A stretch of 64,000 nucleotides of DNA from Streptomyces humidus (lineage in GTDB: Bacteria; Actinomycetota; Actinomycetes; Streptomycetales; Streptomycetaceae), in NCBI RefSeq assembly GCF_014649655.1, contig NZ_BMTL01000036.1, positions 42,020 to 106,019 on the forward strand, read 5' to 3'. The first letter of the stretch is position 1. The number at the start of each line of letters is the position of its first letter. The notes beneath the pieces are model-generated. The model saw nothing but the letters and a program-made list of their open reading frames with translations, searched no databases and was not told where the DNA came from. This document shows positions 46,077-55,600 of this stretch, one piece after another. Made by a program: the position numbers and the translations under genes.

Positions 46077-46092
46077 GTGCTATAAAAAGCAC
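46077..46092 (+). promoter_or_regulatory. rifJ: candidate -10 for aminoDHQ dehydratase transcript
   Basis: TATAAA (46081-46086) is an unusually AT-rich -10-like element within the inverted repeat GTGCT/AGCAC. A transcript from here would have a leader of about 35 bases before TTG 46127. No clear -35 is seen, which would suit activator dependence. Confidence 0.4.
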
Positions 46093-46126
46093 TTCCCGAT
46101 GGTTCCGTGCAGACAAAGGGTGCGCA

Positions 46127-46564
46127 TTGAGCAGGCTTCTGTTGGTGAACGGGCCGAATCTCGGCATACTAGGTAGTCGTCAGCCCGATATCTACGGAAC
46201 GGACACACTCGCGGATATCGAAGGATGGGTCGCCGAAGAAGTGGCGGACCGCGGCTGGAAAGTGGAAGCGTTCCAGCACGACGGTGAGGCGGAGATGATC
46301 CGCACCATCCAGGGCAACTACGACTCGGTCGGAGCGATCGTCAATCCCGCGGCCCTGATGATGGCCGGCTGGGGACTGAGGGACGCGCTGGCCGACTATC
46401 CGCGCCCCTGGATCGAGGTCCACCTCTCCAATGTCTGGGCCCGCGAGCAGTTCCGGCACCAGTCGGTCACCGGACCGCTCGCCAGCGGAGTGATCTTCGG
46501 ACTGGGCGCCACGGGCTATCGGCTCGCCGCCCGCGCGTTGCTGGAGAAGGTCACCGACCGCTGA
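46127..46564 (+). CDS. rifJ: type II (amino)dehydroquinate dehydratase
   Basis: A 145-residue type II dehydroquinase-fold protein that dehydrates aminoDHQ to aminoDHS in AHBA synthesis. It starts LLLVNGPNLGILGSRQPDIYG, with the flexible-lid Arg and catalytic Tyr, and has VEAFQHDGEAEMIR and WIEVHLSNVWAREQFRHQSV. In place of the usual NPGAYTHTS loop it has NPAALMMAGWGLRDAL, so that histidine is missing. TTG 46127 is chosen from AAAGGG at seven bases and the family N-terminus; the longer frame has no support. It is divergent from rifK and followed by the GNAT gene. Confidence 0.88.
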   Translation: MSRLLLVNGPNLGILGSRQPDIYGTDTLADIEGWVAEEVADRGWKVEAFQHDGEAEMIRTIQGNYDSVGAIVNPAALMMAGWGLRDALADYPRPWIEVHLSNVWAREQFRHQSVTGPLASGVIFGLGATGYRLAARALLEKVTDR

Positions 46565-46661
46565 CGCGGTGCCACCGGCCGCGAGAGACCCCCTGGTTCC
46601 CGTGGAAGCGCGCCCGCGCGACTTCGTCACGGACACGACTGAAAGCCGAGGACACGACACC

Positions 46662-47588
46662 ATGCCCCAGGTACAGACGGCGGAATCGGTGCTGGCCGCC
46701 CACCGCGACCGGCTGCGCCCCGTCGACCGGATGATTCCGGAAGCCGGCGCGCTGCCGGAGCCCGGCGAAGGTGAGGCGCTGCTGGAGGTCGACGGGGCCC
46801 AGGGCCTGCTGACGCACACCCGTGTCGACGCCGACGCGCTGGAGGCGGTGCTCGGCCCGCTCGACCGCTGGGAGCTGACCCCCCGGGTCTCCGGTCCCGA
46901 CGAGATGGCCGCTCTGCTCACGCACTGGCAGCAGTACATGCGGAGCCACCCGGAACGTCCAGGCGCGGACTCCATGGCCGCTGTCGAGTGGCCCAGCCGC
47001 GACGTGGGCATGACCCGGGTCCTGCGTGCCTTCGGATTCGTTCCCGAGTTCGTGATGATCGGCCGGGTCAAGGGCACCGGCCTGGTACCGGAGTCGGGCC
47101 GGGTCCACGTGCGGCGGGCCACCCCCGAGGACAGCGAGGCCGTGTTCGAACTGCAGATGGTGGAGACCCGGTTCGACGCCGCCGTCAGCGGCGCGGTCGA
47201 GCGCGCCACGACCGAGGCGCTGCTGCGCGAGGAGATCACCGCGTCGTTCAAGCGCGACGAACCGCTGATCTGGGTCGCCGAGTACGAGGGCGCGATCGTG
47301 GGGATGCACCGGGGCGAGGACCCCTCCGAGCCGCAGCAGGCATGGCTCGCGACGAAGATCACCGCCACCCCCGTCGCGCATCTGGTCTGCCAGGCCGTCA
47401 AGGAGGGCTACCGCGGACTGGGCATCGGCACCTCCCTCGCCAACCACGTCCACGCCGAGCTGGATGCCATGGGCATCGGCGCGGCGGTCGGCTACCACGC
47501 GATGTTCAACCCCGTCTCCACGCCGTTCTGGCACCGCCACGGCTGGCGGCCGTACTGGAACCGCTGGATGCGCACCCCGGCCGTCTGA
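46662..47588 (+). CDS. GNAT-family N-acyltransferase
   Basis: A 308-residue protein with a degenerate N-terminal half and a C-terminal GNAT domain (about 150-300): VHVRRATPEDSEAVFELQM, LIWVAEYEGAIVGMHRGE, the acyl-CoA pyrophosphate loop EGYRGLGIGTSLANHVHAEL and FNPVSTPFWHRHGWRPYW. GNAT enzymes transfer an acyl group from a CoA ester to an amine. Lying between the aminoDHQ dehydratase and an A-PCP-TE synthetase, in a cluster that makes CHC-CoA, it is a good candidate for attaching cyclohexanecarboxylate to the alanyl amine. This is inference; self-resistance acetylation is the alternative. ATG 46662 has GAGGA upstream. Confidence 0.8.
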   Translation: MPQVQTAESVLAAHRDRLRPVDRMIPEAGALPEPGEGEALLEVDGAQGLLTHTRVDADALEAVLGPLDRWELTPRVSGPDEMAALLTHWQQYMRSHPERPGADSMAAVEWPSRDVGMTRVLRAFGFVPEFVMIGRVKGTGLVPESGRVHVRRATPEDSEAVFELQMVETRFDAAVSGAVERATTEALLREEITASFKRDEPLIWVAEYEGAIVGMHRGEDPSEPQQAWLATKITATPVAHLVCQAVKEGYRGLGIGTSLANHVHAELDAMGIGAAVGYHAMFNPVSTPFWHRHGWRPYWNRWMRTPAV

Positions 47589-47632
47589 GCGGCGCCGTGC
47601 CGAGAGTCCGTACGAGCCCTGTGGAGGGGAAC

Positions 47633-50167
47633 ATGCTGGTCAAGGCGCTGGAGGAGCGGGCCGACTCCGTTTTGGACGCCACGGCCCTCGAATGCGAGGG
47701 CGTCGAGCTCACCTTCCGGGAGGCGCACGAGCAGGCCAACCGGCTCGCCCGCCACCTGGTCGCCCAGGGCGTGGGGCCCGACCGCGTCGTCGCGGTGATG
47801 CTGCCGCGCTCCACGGACCTGCTGGTGGCGCTGCTGGCCGTGCTGAAGGCGGGCGGGGCCTACCTGGCGCTCGACCCGGAACACCCCGCCGAGCGCGTGG
47901 CCTTCCAGGTCCGCGACGCCGCTCCGGTGGCCCTGCTGACGTCGACCCGCATCGACGCCGACCGCACCGCCCTGGGCGTTCCCCGCGTCGTGCTGGACGA
48001 CCCCGCGACGGCCGCGACGCTCGCCGCACTGCCCGCCGGGCACCTGACCGACGCCGAGCGTACCGCCCCGCCGCAGCCCGAGGACCTCGCGTACGTCATC
48101 TACACCTCGGGTTCCACCGGCACCCCCAAGGGCGTCGAGATCCCCGTGCGCGCCCTGCACAACCTGCTGGAGGCGATGCGGGAACAGCTGGCCATGGAAC
48201 CCGGCGACCGCATGCTGTCGGTCACCACCGCCACCTTCGACATGTCGGTGCCCGAACTGTTCCTGCCGTACTACACCGGGGCCCGCGCGGTCATCGCGCC
48301 ACGTGCCACCGGGCAGGACCCGCAGGCGCTGGGCGACCTGATCGTCCGCCGGGAGATCGGCACCGCCCAGGCCACCCCCACCCACTGGCACATGCTGGCC
48401 ACCGTCAGCCCCGAGGCGCTGCGCGGCCTGCGCATCCTCATCGGCGGCGAGGCGCTGTCGGAGAAGCTGGCGGCGGCGCTGCTCGACCTCGGCGCCGAGG
48501 TCGTCCAGTGGTACGGGCCCACGGAGACCACCGTGTGGTCCACGGTCCACCCGGTCACCCGGCCCGAGGATGCCGCCGTCATCGGCAAGCCCCTGCGCAA
48601 CACCCGGCTGTACGTCCTCGACGAGGAGCTGGAGCCCGTCGAAGCCGGCGCCGAGGGTGAGCTGTTCATCGCCGGCGCGGGAGTGGCCCGCGGTTACCTC
48701 GACCGGCCGGAGCTGACCGCCGAGCGTTTCCTGCCCGACCGTTTCGGCGACGGCGGTGCCCTGATGTACCGCACGGGCGACGTGGTGCGGCTGCGCCCGG
48801 ACGGCGACCTGGAGTACGTCGGCCGTGCCGACCACCAGGTCAAGCTGCACGGCTTCCGGATGGAACTCGGCGAGATCGAGGCCGCTTTGGAGCGGTCCGA
48901 GGACGTCGACCAGGCGGCCGCGACGGTCCGCGAGGACCGCCCGGGCGACCGGCGCCTCGTCGCCTACGTGACAGCCGCACCCGGCCGGGAGCCCGACGTC
49001 AAGGAGCTGCGGAACTTCGTCGCGGAGGCCCTGCCCCTGTACATGGTGCCGTCCGCCGTGGTGGCTCTGGAGGAGTTCCCGCTCACCCCCAACGGCAAGC
49101 TCGACCGCAAGGCGCTGCCGGCCCCGGTCGTCGCGCGGACGGCGATGGTGGAGACGCACCTCACGCAGTCGGAGCTGCTCCTCGGCCGGCTCTTCGCCGA
49201 AGTGCTCGGCGTGGAGCAGGTCGGACCACGCGACAGCTTCTTCGACCTCGGCGGCTCCTCGGTCCTCGCGGCCCGGCTGCTGGCCCGGGTGCGGTCCGAG
49301 ATGCAGCTGGAGCTGTCGATCCGGATGCTGGTGGAGTCCCCGACGCCGGCCGAGCTCTCCCGGCGGCTGACGGGCGAGGAGCCGCAGGACTCCTTCGACG
49401 TCCTGCTGCCGCTGATGACCAAGGGATCGGAACGGCCGCTGTTCTGCATGCGCCACCTCGGCGGCACCGCCTGGTGCTACGGAGTGCTGGCCCAGCACTT
49501 CAGCCTGGAGTACCCCCTCTACGGCCTCCAGTCGCACACCTTCCAGGAGTTCGACACCCCCGTCGACAGCATCGCGGCCATGGCGGCGGACTACGCCGAC
49601 CGCATCAGCGGCGTGCAGCCCACGGGCCCGTACCGCATTCTCGGCTGGTCCTTCGGGGGCGTCCTCGCCCATGCCGTCGCCGCCGAGTTCCAGAAGCGCG
49701 GTGAGGAGACCGAGTTCCTCGGCGTGTTCAACACCAACCCGCACATCACGGACAAGGAAGACCGTGACGAGCAGGGCCTGATCGAACTGATCCTGCTGAT
49801 CAACGGCAAGGACCTAGCCGAGTACGAGCGCCCGCTCGGCTACGCCGACATCGCCGAGTTCGCCGACATGGCGACGAACTACGCCTGGCGCGGCCGGAAG
49901 AGCGCGGCCGAGACCTTCGTCGAGACCATGCTGACCGACCTCGGCGCCTGGAAGGCCCACACGCCCGAGAAGTACAGCGGCGCCATGCACCTGTTCGCGG
50001 CCGATCCCAGTCCGGTGGCCGAAGCGGCCTCCAGCGAGGCCTGGGCGCCGTACGTCGCGGGCGAGATCGTGCGACACGAACTGGGCTGCGGCCACGAGGA
50101 GATGCTCAGCAGCCCCCGCGTGCTCCGCCAGGTCGCGGAGATCGTCACCGCCCACCTCGGGCACTGA
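47633..50167 (+). CDS. nonribosomal peptide synthetase, A-PCP-TE
   Basis: An 844-residue single-module synthetase. The adenylation domain (1-510) shows YIYTSGSTGTPKG-like core A3, GEALSEKL, WYGPTETTVWST and TPNGKLDRKALP. The carrier domain has DSFFDLGGSSVLAARLL with phosphopantetheine Ser543, and the type I thioesterase has GWSFGGVLAHA with Ser673. There is no condensation domain. It should activate one amino acid and release or transfer it. In an ansatrienin-type cluster the expected substrate is alanine for the C-11 side chain. The substrate code was not decoded, so this is contextual. GGAGGGG precedes ATG 47633. It ends 18 bases before the kinase gene. Confidence 0.9.
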   Translation: MLVKALEERADSVLDATALECEGVELTFREAHEQANRLARHLVAQGVGPDRVVAVMLPRSTDLLVALLAVLKAGGAYLALDPEHPAERVAFQVRDAAPVALLTSTRIDADRTALGVPRVVLDDPATAATLAALPAGHLTDAERTAPPQPEDLAYVIYTSGSTGTPKGVEIPVRALHNLLEAMREQLAMEPGDRMLSVTTATFDMSVPELFLPYYTGARAVIAPRATGQDPQALGDLIVRREIGTAQATPTHWHMLATVSPEALRGLRILIGGEALSEKLAAALLDLGAEVVQWYGPTETTVWSTVHPVTRPEDAAVIGKPLRNTRLYVLDEELEPVEAGAEGELFIAGAGVARGYLDRPELTAERFLPDRFGDGGALMYRTGDVVRLRPDGDLEYVGRADHQVKLHGFRMELGEIEAALERSEDVDQAAATVREDRPGDRRLVAYVTAAPGREPDVKELRNFVAEALPLYMVPSAVVALEEFPLTPNGKLDRKALPAPVVARTAMVETHLTQSELLLGRLFAEVLGVEQVGPRDSFFDLGGSSVLAARLLARVRSEMQLELSIRMLVESPTPAELSRRLTGEEPQDSFDVLLPLMTKGSERPLFCMRHLGGTAWCYGVLAQHFSLEYPLYGLQSHTFQEFDTPVDSIAAMAADYADRISGVQPTGPYRILGWSFGGVLAHAVAAEFQKRGEETEFLGVFNTNPHITDKEDRDEQGLIELILLINGKDLAEYERPLGYADIAEFADMATNYAWRGRKSAAETFVETMLTDLGAWKAHTPEKYSGAMHLFAADPSPVAEAASSEAWAPYVAGEIVRHELGCGHEEMLSSPRVLRQVAEIVTAHLGH

Positions 50168-50185
50168 CCCGGCCGGGAGGCAGCC

Positions 50186-51097
50186 ATCCCCTACCACCTG
50201 GGCATCGACGTGGGCGGCACGAAGGTCGCCCTGCGTGCCGAGCACACGGACGGCGCCGTGCGCGAGGCCGGCTTCCGGTGGCCCCCGGCCTGCGGGGGGC
50301 CCGTCCACGCGGCGGCGGACCTGGACCTGCTCACCCGGCAGGTCCGGGAGCTGTGCGCCGTCGCCCCGGACGAGTTGGCGGGCGTCGGCGTGGCGATGCC
50401 CGCCACCCTGGACGCGGCGGGCGTCGTCACCGCCTGGCCCAACCGCCCGGGCTGGACCGGCCTCGACCTCGGCGGCGCGCTGCGCGAGGCCTTCGGCGAC
50501 GCGGAGGTGGTCTGCGCCGACGACGGCGACCTCGCCGCGCTCGCCGAGGCACACGCGGCGGACCGTCCCGACCTGCTGTACCTCGGAGTCGGCACCGGCG
50601 TCGGAGGCGGGATCGTCCTCGGCGGCAGACTGCTGCCCGGCCCCTCGCGGGGCTCCTGCGAGATCGGCCACCTGATCGTGGACCGGTCCGGGGACCTGTG
50701 CGACTGCGGACGCCGCGGCTGTGTGCAGTCCGTGGCCTCGGGCCCCGCCGTGCTGCGCCGGGCCGGCCGCGCTCGCGGCGCCGAGGTGACCTTCCCCGAG
50801 CTGGCGCAGGCTCTCGCCGACGGCACGTCCTGGGCGGCCGACGCCGTACGCGAGGGCTGTGCGGCGCTGGCCGCGGCCGCTGTCGGGGTGGGCGAACTGC
50901 TCCGCCCCGCAGCCGTCGTGGTCGGTGGCGGATTCGCCGCCGCCCTCCCCGGCTTCACCGGAACCGTCGCGGCGGAGACGGCGCGACTGGCCCGACCCGG
51001 ATTCCCGACGCCCCCCGTGGAGCCCGCCCGCCTCGGTGGACTCTCCTCACTGCACGGGGCGGTCCTGCTGGCCAAGGGCCGTTCGCCGCGGAACTGA
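50186..51097 (+). CDS. rifN: ROK-family kinase (kanosamine kinase type), apparent ATC start
   Basis: About 303 residues of the ROK sugar-kinase family. The N-terminus PYHLGIDVGGTKVALRAE carries the phosphate-binding DxGGT. Later come VGTGVGGGIVLGGRLLPG, the ROK signature GHLIVD, and the zinc site CDCGRRGC. It matches RifN, which phosphorylates kanosamine in the AHBA route. The first ATG/GTG/TTG in frame is GTG 50210, inside DVGGT, and would remove the conserved Asp. The codon aligned with the expected start is ATC at 50186, correctly spaced after GGGAGG (50175-50180). So either translation starts at AUC or the base is an error or mutation of ATG. Upstream the frame meets the NRPS stop. Confidence 0.8.
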   Translation: MPYHLGIDVGGTKVALRAEHTDGAVREAGFRWPPACGGPVHAAADLDLLTRQVRELCAVAPDELAGVGVAMPATLDAAGVVTAWPNRPGWTGLDLGGALREAFGDAEVVCADDGDLAALAEAHAADRPDLLYLGVGTGVGGGIVLGGRLLPGPSRGSCEIGHLIVDRSGDLCDCGRRGCVQSVASGPAVLRRAGRARGAEVTFPELAQALADGTSWAADAVREGCAALAAAAVGVGELLRPAAVVVGGGFAAALPGFTGTVAAETARLARPGFPTPPVEPARLGGLSSLHGAVLLAKGRSPRN

Positions 51098-51165
51098 GGC
51101 CGGGCGGACCACGAGACCGACTGCCCCACCGGCGGCGGCCCGCCCGCCGCCGTGACGACGCGGCC

Positions 51166-51204
51166 CGCGCCGGTCCGGACGGACTCCCCGTCCGGACCGG
51201 CGCG
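51166..51204. terminator. bidirectional terminator hairpin
   Basis: A perfect 17-bp stem (51166-51182 with 51188-51204) with a five-base loop ACTCC, between the convergent kinase and aminoDHQ synthase genes. Very GC-rich, no long T-tract, as usual in Streptomyces. Confidence 0.85.
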
Positions 51205-51230
51205 AGCCGTCCGTCGCACGAGGGCCCCCC

Positions 51231-52268
51231 TCAGGCCGCCGCGCGCGGCATCTCCGCCAGCACCTTCGCGACGACGTCCTCCGGCAGGTCGGCCACCAGC
51301 TCGGCGCCGTCCTTGCCGTCCAGCACGAACGTCAGCCCCGACGTCGCCTTCTTGTCGAGCCGTACGAGCTCGATCAGCCGGGCCGGAGCGACCTGCGCGG
51401 GCAGCTCGTGGGGCAGTCCGTAGTGACGCACCACTTCCAGGTGCTCCGCCGTCCGCTGCTCGTCGATCCGGTCCAGGGCCCGGGCGAGCCGCCCCGCGAA
51501 CACGGTGCCGATCGCCACCGCCTCGCCGTGCCGCAGCCCGAAGTCCGTGGCCAGCTCCAGCGCGTGGCCCAGAGTGTGGCCGTAGTTGAGCAGATGGCGC
51601 AGGCCCGTGTCGCGCTCATCGGCGGACACGATCTGTGCCTTGCGCGCCACACTCGCCGCGATCTGCTCCGGCAGGGCCAGCCCCCGCAGGTCGCCGGCGC
51701 CGATGAAGTGGCAGCGCGCGATCTCCCCGTAGCCGTTGAGCATCTCCCGCTCGGGCAGGGTCTCCAGGTAGTCCGTGTCGCACAGCACCGCGCTGGGCTG
51801 CCAGTAGGCGCCGATGAGGTTCTTGCCCTCGGGTGTGTTCACCGCGGTCTTGCCGCCGACGCTGGCGTCCACCTGCGCGAGCAGCGTGGTCGGCAGGTGC
51901 ACCACGGGCACCCCGCGGTGGAAGAGGGCGGCGGCGAGACCCACGACGTCCGTCGTGGTGCCGCCGCCGACGGAGACGACGACATCGTCACGGGTCAGGC
52001 CGAAACGCACGAACTCCCGGCACAGCGATTCGACCGTGGCGAGCGTCTTGTCCCTCTCGCCGTCGCGGGCCCGCAGGACCAGCGAGGGCACGCCGGGGTC
52101 GGGAACCCAGGCGTCCGGCCGGGCCGACACCACCGCCGCGCGCCGCGCGCCCAGCCGCTCGACGATCGCGGGCAGCGAGTGCCGCACCCCGGGTCCGATG
52201 TCGACGGGATAGGCGCGGTCGCCGAGTTCCACCCGGATACGGGTGCGATGGGGTTCCGAATTCGTCAT
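51231..52268 (-). CDS. rifG: 3-dehydroquinate/aminodehydroquinate synthase
   Basis: A 345-residue AroB-type enzyme that cyclises aminoDAHP to aminoDHQ in AHBA synthesis. Motifs are VVSVGGGTTTDVVGLAAALF, PTTLLAQVDASVGGKTAVN, GKNLIGAYWQP and the metal-binding GHTLGHALE and LRHGEAVAIG. It converges with the kinase gene over a strong terminator and is divergent from the first PKS gene. ATG 52268 follows a GGGAAAGGGA stretch. With rifH, J, K, L, M and N homologues nearby, this completes the dedicated AHBA set apart from transketolase. Confidence 0.93.
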   Translation of the reverse strand: MTNSEPHRTRIRVELGDRAYPVDIGPGVRHSLPAIVERLGARRAAVVSARPDAWVPDPGVPSLVLRARDGERDKTLATVESLCREFVRFGLTRDDVVVSVGGGTTTDVVGLAAALFHRGVPVVHLPTTLLAQVDASVGGKTAVNTPEGKNLIGAYWQPSAVLCDTDYLETLPEREMLNGYGEIARCHFIGAGDLRGLALPEQIAASVARKAQIVSADERDTGLRHLLNYGHTLGHALELATDFGLRHGEAVAIGTVFAGRLARALDRIDEQRTAEHLEVVRHYGLPHELPAQVAPARLIELVRLDKKATSGLTFVLDGKDGAELVADLPEDVVAKVLAEMPRAAA

Positions 52269-52502
52269 GTCCGTGTGTGTCCCTTTCCCTGCGTCCCGCC
52301 GTCGCGGGAAGGCTGCCGGGAAAAGGAAATCCCATTCCCAGGAAACCGGCGGATATGCGATGGCCGCTCAACACGTCTGCATTTCAGGCCGAGAGTCGAC
52401 AGTGCGACGACCGTCGGCACACGGCGACGGAGCCTAATGCCGTCGGTCCGCCGTCGAAACCCCTGTTCATTATTTCTGGTCACCCTTCAGGTTAGGGATG
52501 CC

Positions 52503-52521
52503 TAGGGGGGTGATGAGGGGG
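52503..52521 (+). promoter_or_regulatory. G-run motif before first PKS gene
   Basis: TAGGGGGGTGATGAGGGGG lies about 95 bp before the PKS start and matches the site in the AHBA promoter (46003-46020) at 15 of 18 positions. A weaker TTAGGGATG precedes it by one helical turn. It lies in the 346-bp rifG-PKS divergent region, which contains no credible open frame. Confidence 0.5.
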
Positions 52522-52614
52522 TGTGCCGGAGCCTTCGATGACAAGACTGTGCCGGGTAGGGCCTCTGCCCTTGCGGACCGCCCGTCTGCTCTCGCCCCGG
52601 AGGGATGACGACAC

Positions 52615-55600
52615 ATGTTGCGCACGGAGCTGATCCGGCCGCTTCCCGAGCTGCTGGTCGACCAGGCCCGGCGTTTCGGCGCCAAGACCGCCTACCGGGA
52701 CGCCCGACGGAGCGTCAGCTACACCGACCTGGAGTCGCGGACCCGGCGACTGGCCGGACATCTGGCGGAGTTGCGGCTGCAACCAGGCGACCGTGCGGCC
52801 ATCTGCCTGGGCAACCGCGTCGAGACCGTCGAGAGCTACCACGCCATCACCCGGGCCAGCGCCATCGGCGTCCCCGTCAACCCGCAGAGCAGCGACGCGG
52901 AACTCGCGCACGTCCTCGACGACAGCGGCGCCCGGATCGTCATCACCGACCGACCGCACGTGGAACAGCTGCGGCGCCTCCTTCCGGACCGTCCGCACCT
53001 GACGGTCGTCCTGGTCGGCGACGGGCCGGCGCCGTCGGGCTTCCTGCCCTACGAGCCGTTCGCCACCCGGGAGCCCGCCACACCGGCCCGTGACGATCTC
53101 GGTCTCGACGACCTCGCGTGGATGCTCTACACCTCGGGCACCACCGGCAGGCCCAAGGGCGTGCTCTCCACCCAGCGCAACTGCCTGTGGTCGGTGGCCG
53201 CCTGCTACGTGCCGGTGCCCGGACTCGGCCCCGAGGACCGCGTCGTCTGGCCGCTGCCTCTCTTCCACAGCCTCTCGCACATCGCCTGTGTGCTCTCCGT
53301 ACTGGCCGTGGGAGCCAGCGCCCGCATCGTCGACGGCCTGTCGGCGGAGGACGTGCTGACCGCACTGGACGAGGAGCGCGCCACCTTCCTGGCCGGCGTG
53401 CCCACCCTGCTGCACTACCTGCTCGACGCGGCTCGCGACCGCGGTTTCACCGCCCCACGGCTGCGGGTGGCCCTGGTGGGCGGCGCGGTCACCACGGCGT
53501 CGCTGCGCCGGTCGTTCGAGCACGTCTTCGGCGTCCCCCTCATCGACGCCTACGGCTCCACCGAGACCTGTGGCTCCATCACCGTCAACTGGCCCTCGGG
53601 CGCCCGCGCCGAGGGCTCCTGCGGCCTGCCGGTGGTGGGTCTGGGAGTGCGCCTGGTGGACACGCGCACCGGGGAGGACGTCGCCGACGGCCAGGAGGGC
53701 GAGGTGTGGGTGCGCGGGCCGAGCGTCATGGCCGGCTACCACAACCAGCCCGAAGCCACCGCGGCCGCCTTCCACGACGGCTGGTACCGCACCGGCGACC
53801 TGGCCCGCCGTGACGAGGCCGGCTACTTCACGATCACCGGCCGCAGGAAGGAACTGATCATCCGCGCCGGGGAGAACATCCACCCGGGAGAGGTGGAGGA
53901 GGTCCTGCGCACCGTCCCCGGCGTCGCCGACGTCGCGGTGGTCGGCAAGCCGCACGACGTGCTGGGCGAGGTGCCCGTCGCCTTCATCGTCCCCGGCTCT
54001 CGAGGACCGGACACGGAACGGCTGTTCGCCGAGTGCCGCGACCGCCTCTCCTACTTCAAGGTGCCCGAGGAGCTGTACGAGATCGAGGCGATCCCGCGCA
54101 CCGCCTCGGGCAAGATCGTGCGTCATCGGCTGCTGGAGACGCCCGCCCGGCTGCGCGCCACCAGCAGCGGCCTGTACGACTCGCTGTTCCGCGTCGACTG
54201 GATCCCCAGCTCCCCGCTCTCCCTGGGCGGAGCCCCGGGCGAGCCGGGCGACTGGGCGCTGGTGGGCCCCGACTCCCTCGGCCTGGCCGCCGCCCTCCAG
54301 GACGCCGGCGTACGGTGCGAGGTCCACACCGACCCGGCCGCCGCCCGCACGGCTGCCCGGGGCGGCGCCGGCGTCCTCCTCGCGGACCGGACCGCCTACG
54401 ACGCCGGGGCGGGCATCGAGGAGTTCGTCGCGTCCCTGCAGGACTGGACGGCCGACGACCGCAACGAGAACGTCACGCTCGTGGTCCTCACCCGGCGCGC
54501 CGTGGCCGTCGGCGACGGCGAGGACGTACGGGACCCCGCGCACACCCCCCTGTGGGGCCTGGTCCGTGCGCTGCAGACCGAACACCCGGGCAGGTTCGTG
54601 CTCGCCGACCTCGACAGCGACGGTCTCGGCGAGGACGGCGCGCGATCCCTGGCCGCCGCCGTGAACGCCGGTGAACCGCAGTTCGCCATCCGCTCCGGTG
54701 TCGTCCTGCTGCCGCGCTTCGCCCGCGTCTCCATGGACCGCGAGGAGCCGCCGCTTCCGCTGCTCGACCCCGACGGGACGGTCCTGGTCACCGGCGCCGC
54801 CACCGCCCAGGGAGCCGCGCTCGCCCGCCACCTCGTGACCGCGCACGACGCCCGCCACCTGCTGCTGGGCTTCACCCCCGGACACGGCGACGAGAGCGTA
54901 CAGGCGCTGTGCGCCGAACTCGCCGGGGCCGGCGCCCGCGCCACCGCCGTCGCGTGCGACGCGGGCGACCGCATCGCGCTCGCCGAGCTGCTCGCGGACG
55001 CCGGCCGGCCGCCGCTGACGGCCGTGGTGCACGCGGAGGAGATCACCGGAACCGGCGCCGTGTCCGCCGCGGCACACGCCCTGCACGACCTGACCGCCGA
55101 CCACGACCTGGCCGCCTTCGTCCTGTGCTCCTCTCCCCTGGGAGTCCTGGGCGCCCCCGGCGCCGGTGACATCGCCGCCGAGAGCGCCGCGCTGGAGGCG
55201 CTGGCCCAGCACCGGCGCGCCCACGGCCTGCCCGCGCTGTCCCTGGCCTGGGGACCCTGGAAGGACGGCGCGGTCGAGGCCGCCGTGCCCTTCGCGGCGG
55301 GCGAACTCACCGAACAGCAAGCCCTGGTGATGTTCGACGCCGCGCACGCCGCCGGCGAGGCCGCGTTCATCGCGATGCGCCTCGACAACGCCGCCCTGCT
55401 CACCGGCCCGGTCCCCGCACCGCTGCGCGGACTGATCGACACCACGGCACAGGAGGCGCGCGCCGAGACCCCGGAGCTGCGCGGCCGACTGGAGACCCTG
55501 CCCGCCGAGGAGCAGGAGGACATCGTGCTGCGACTGGTGCGCACCGAGGCCGCCGCGGTCCTCGGACGCACCGGCGCCGACGACGTCCCGGCCGACCGGG

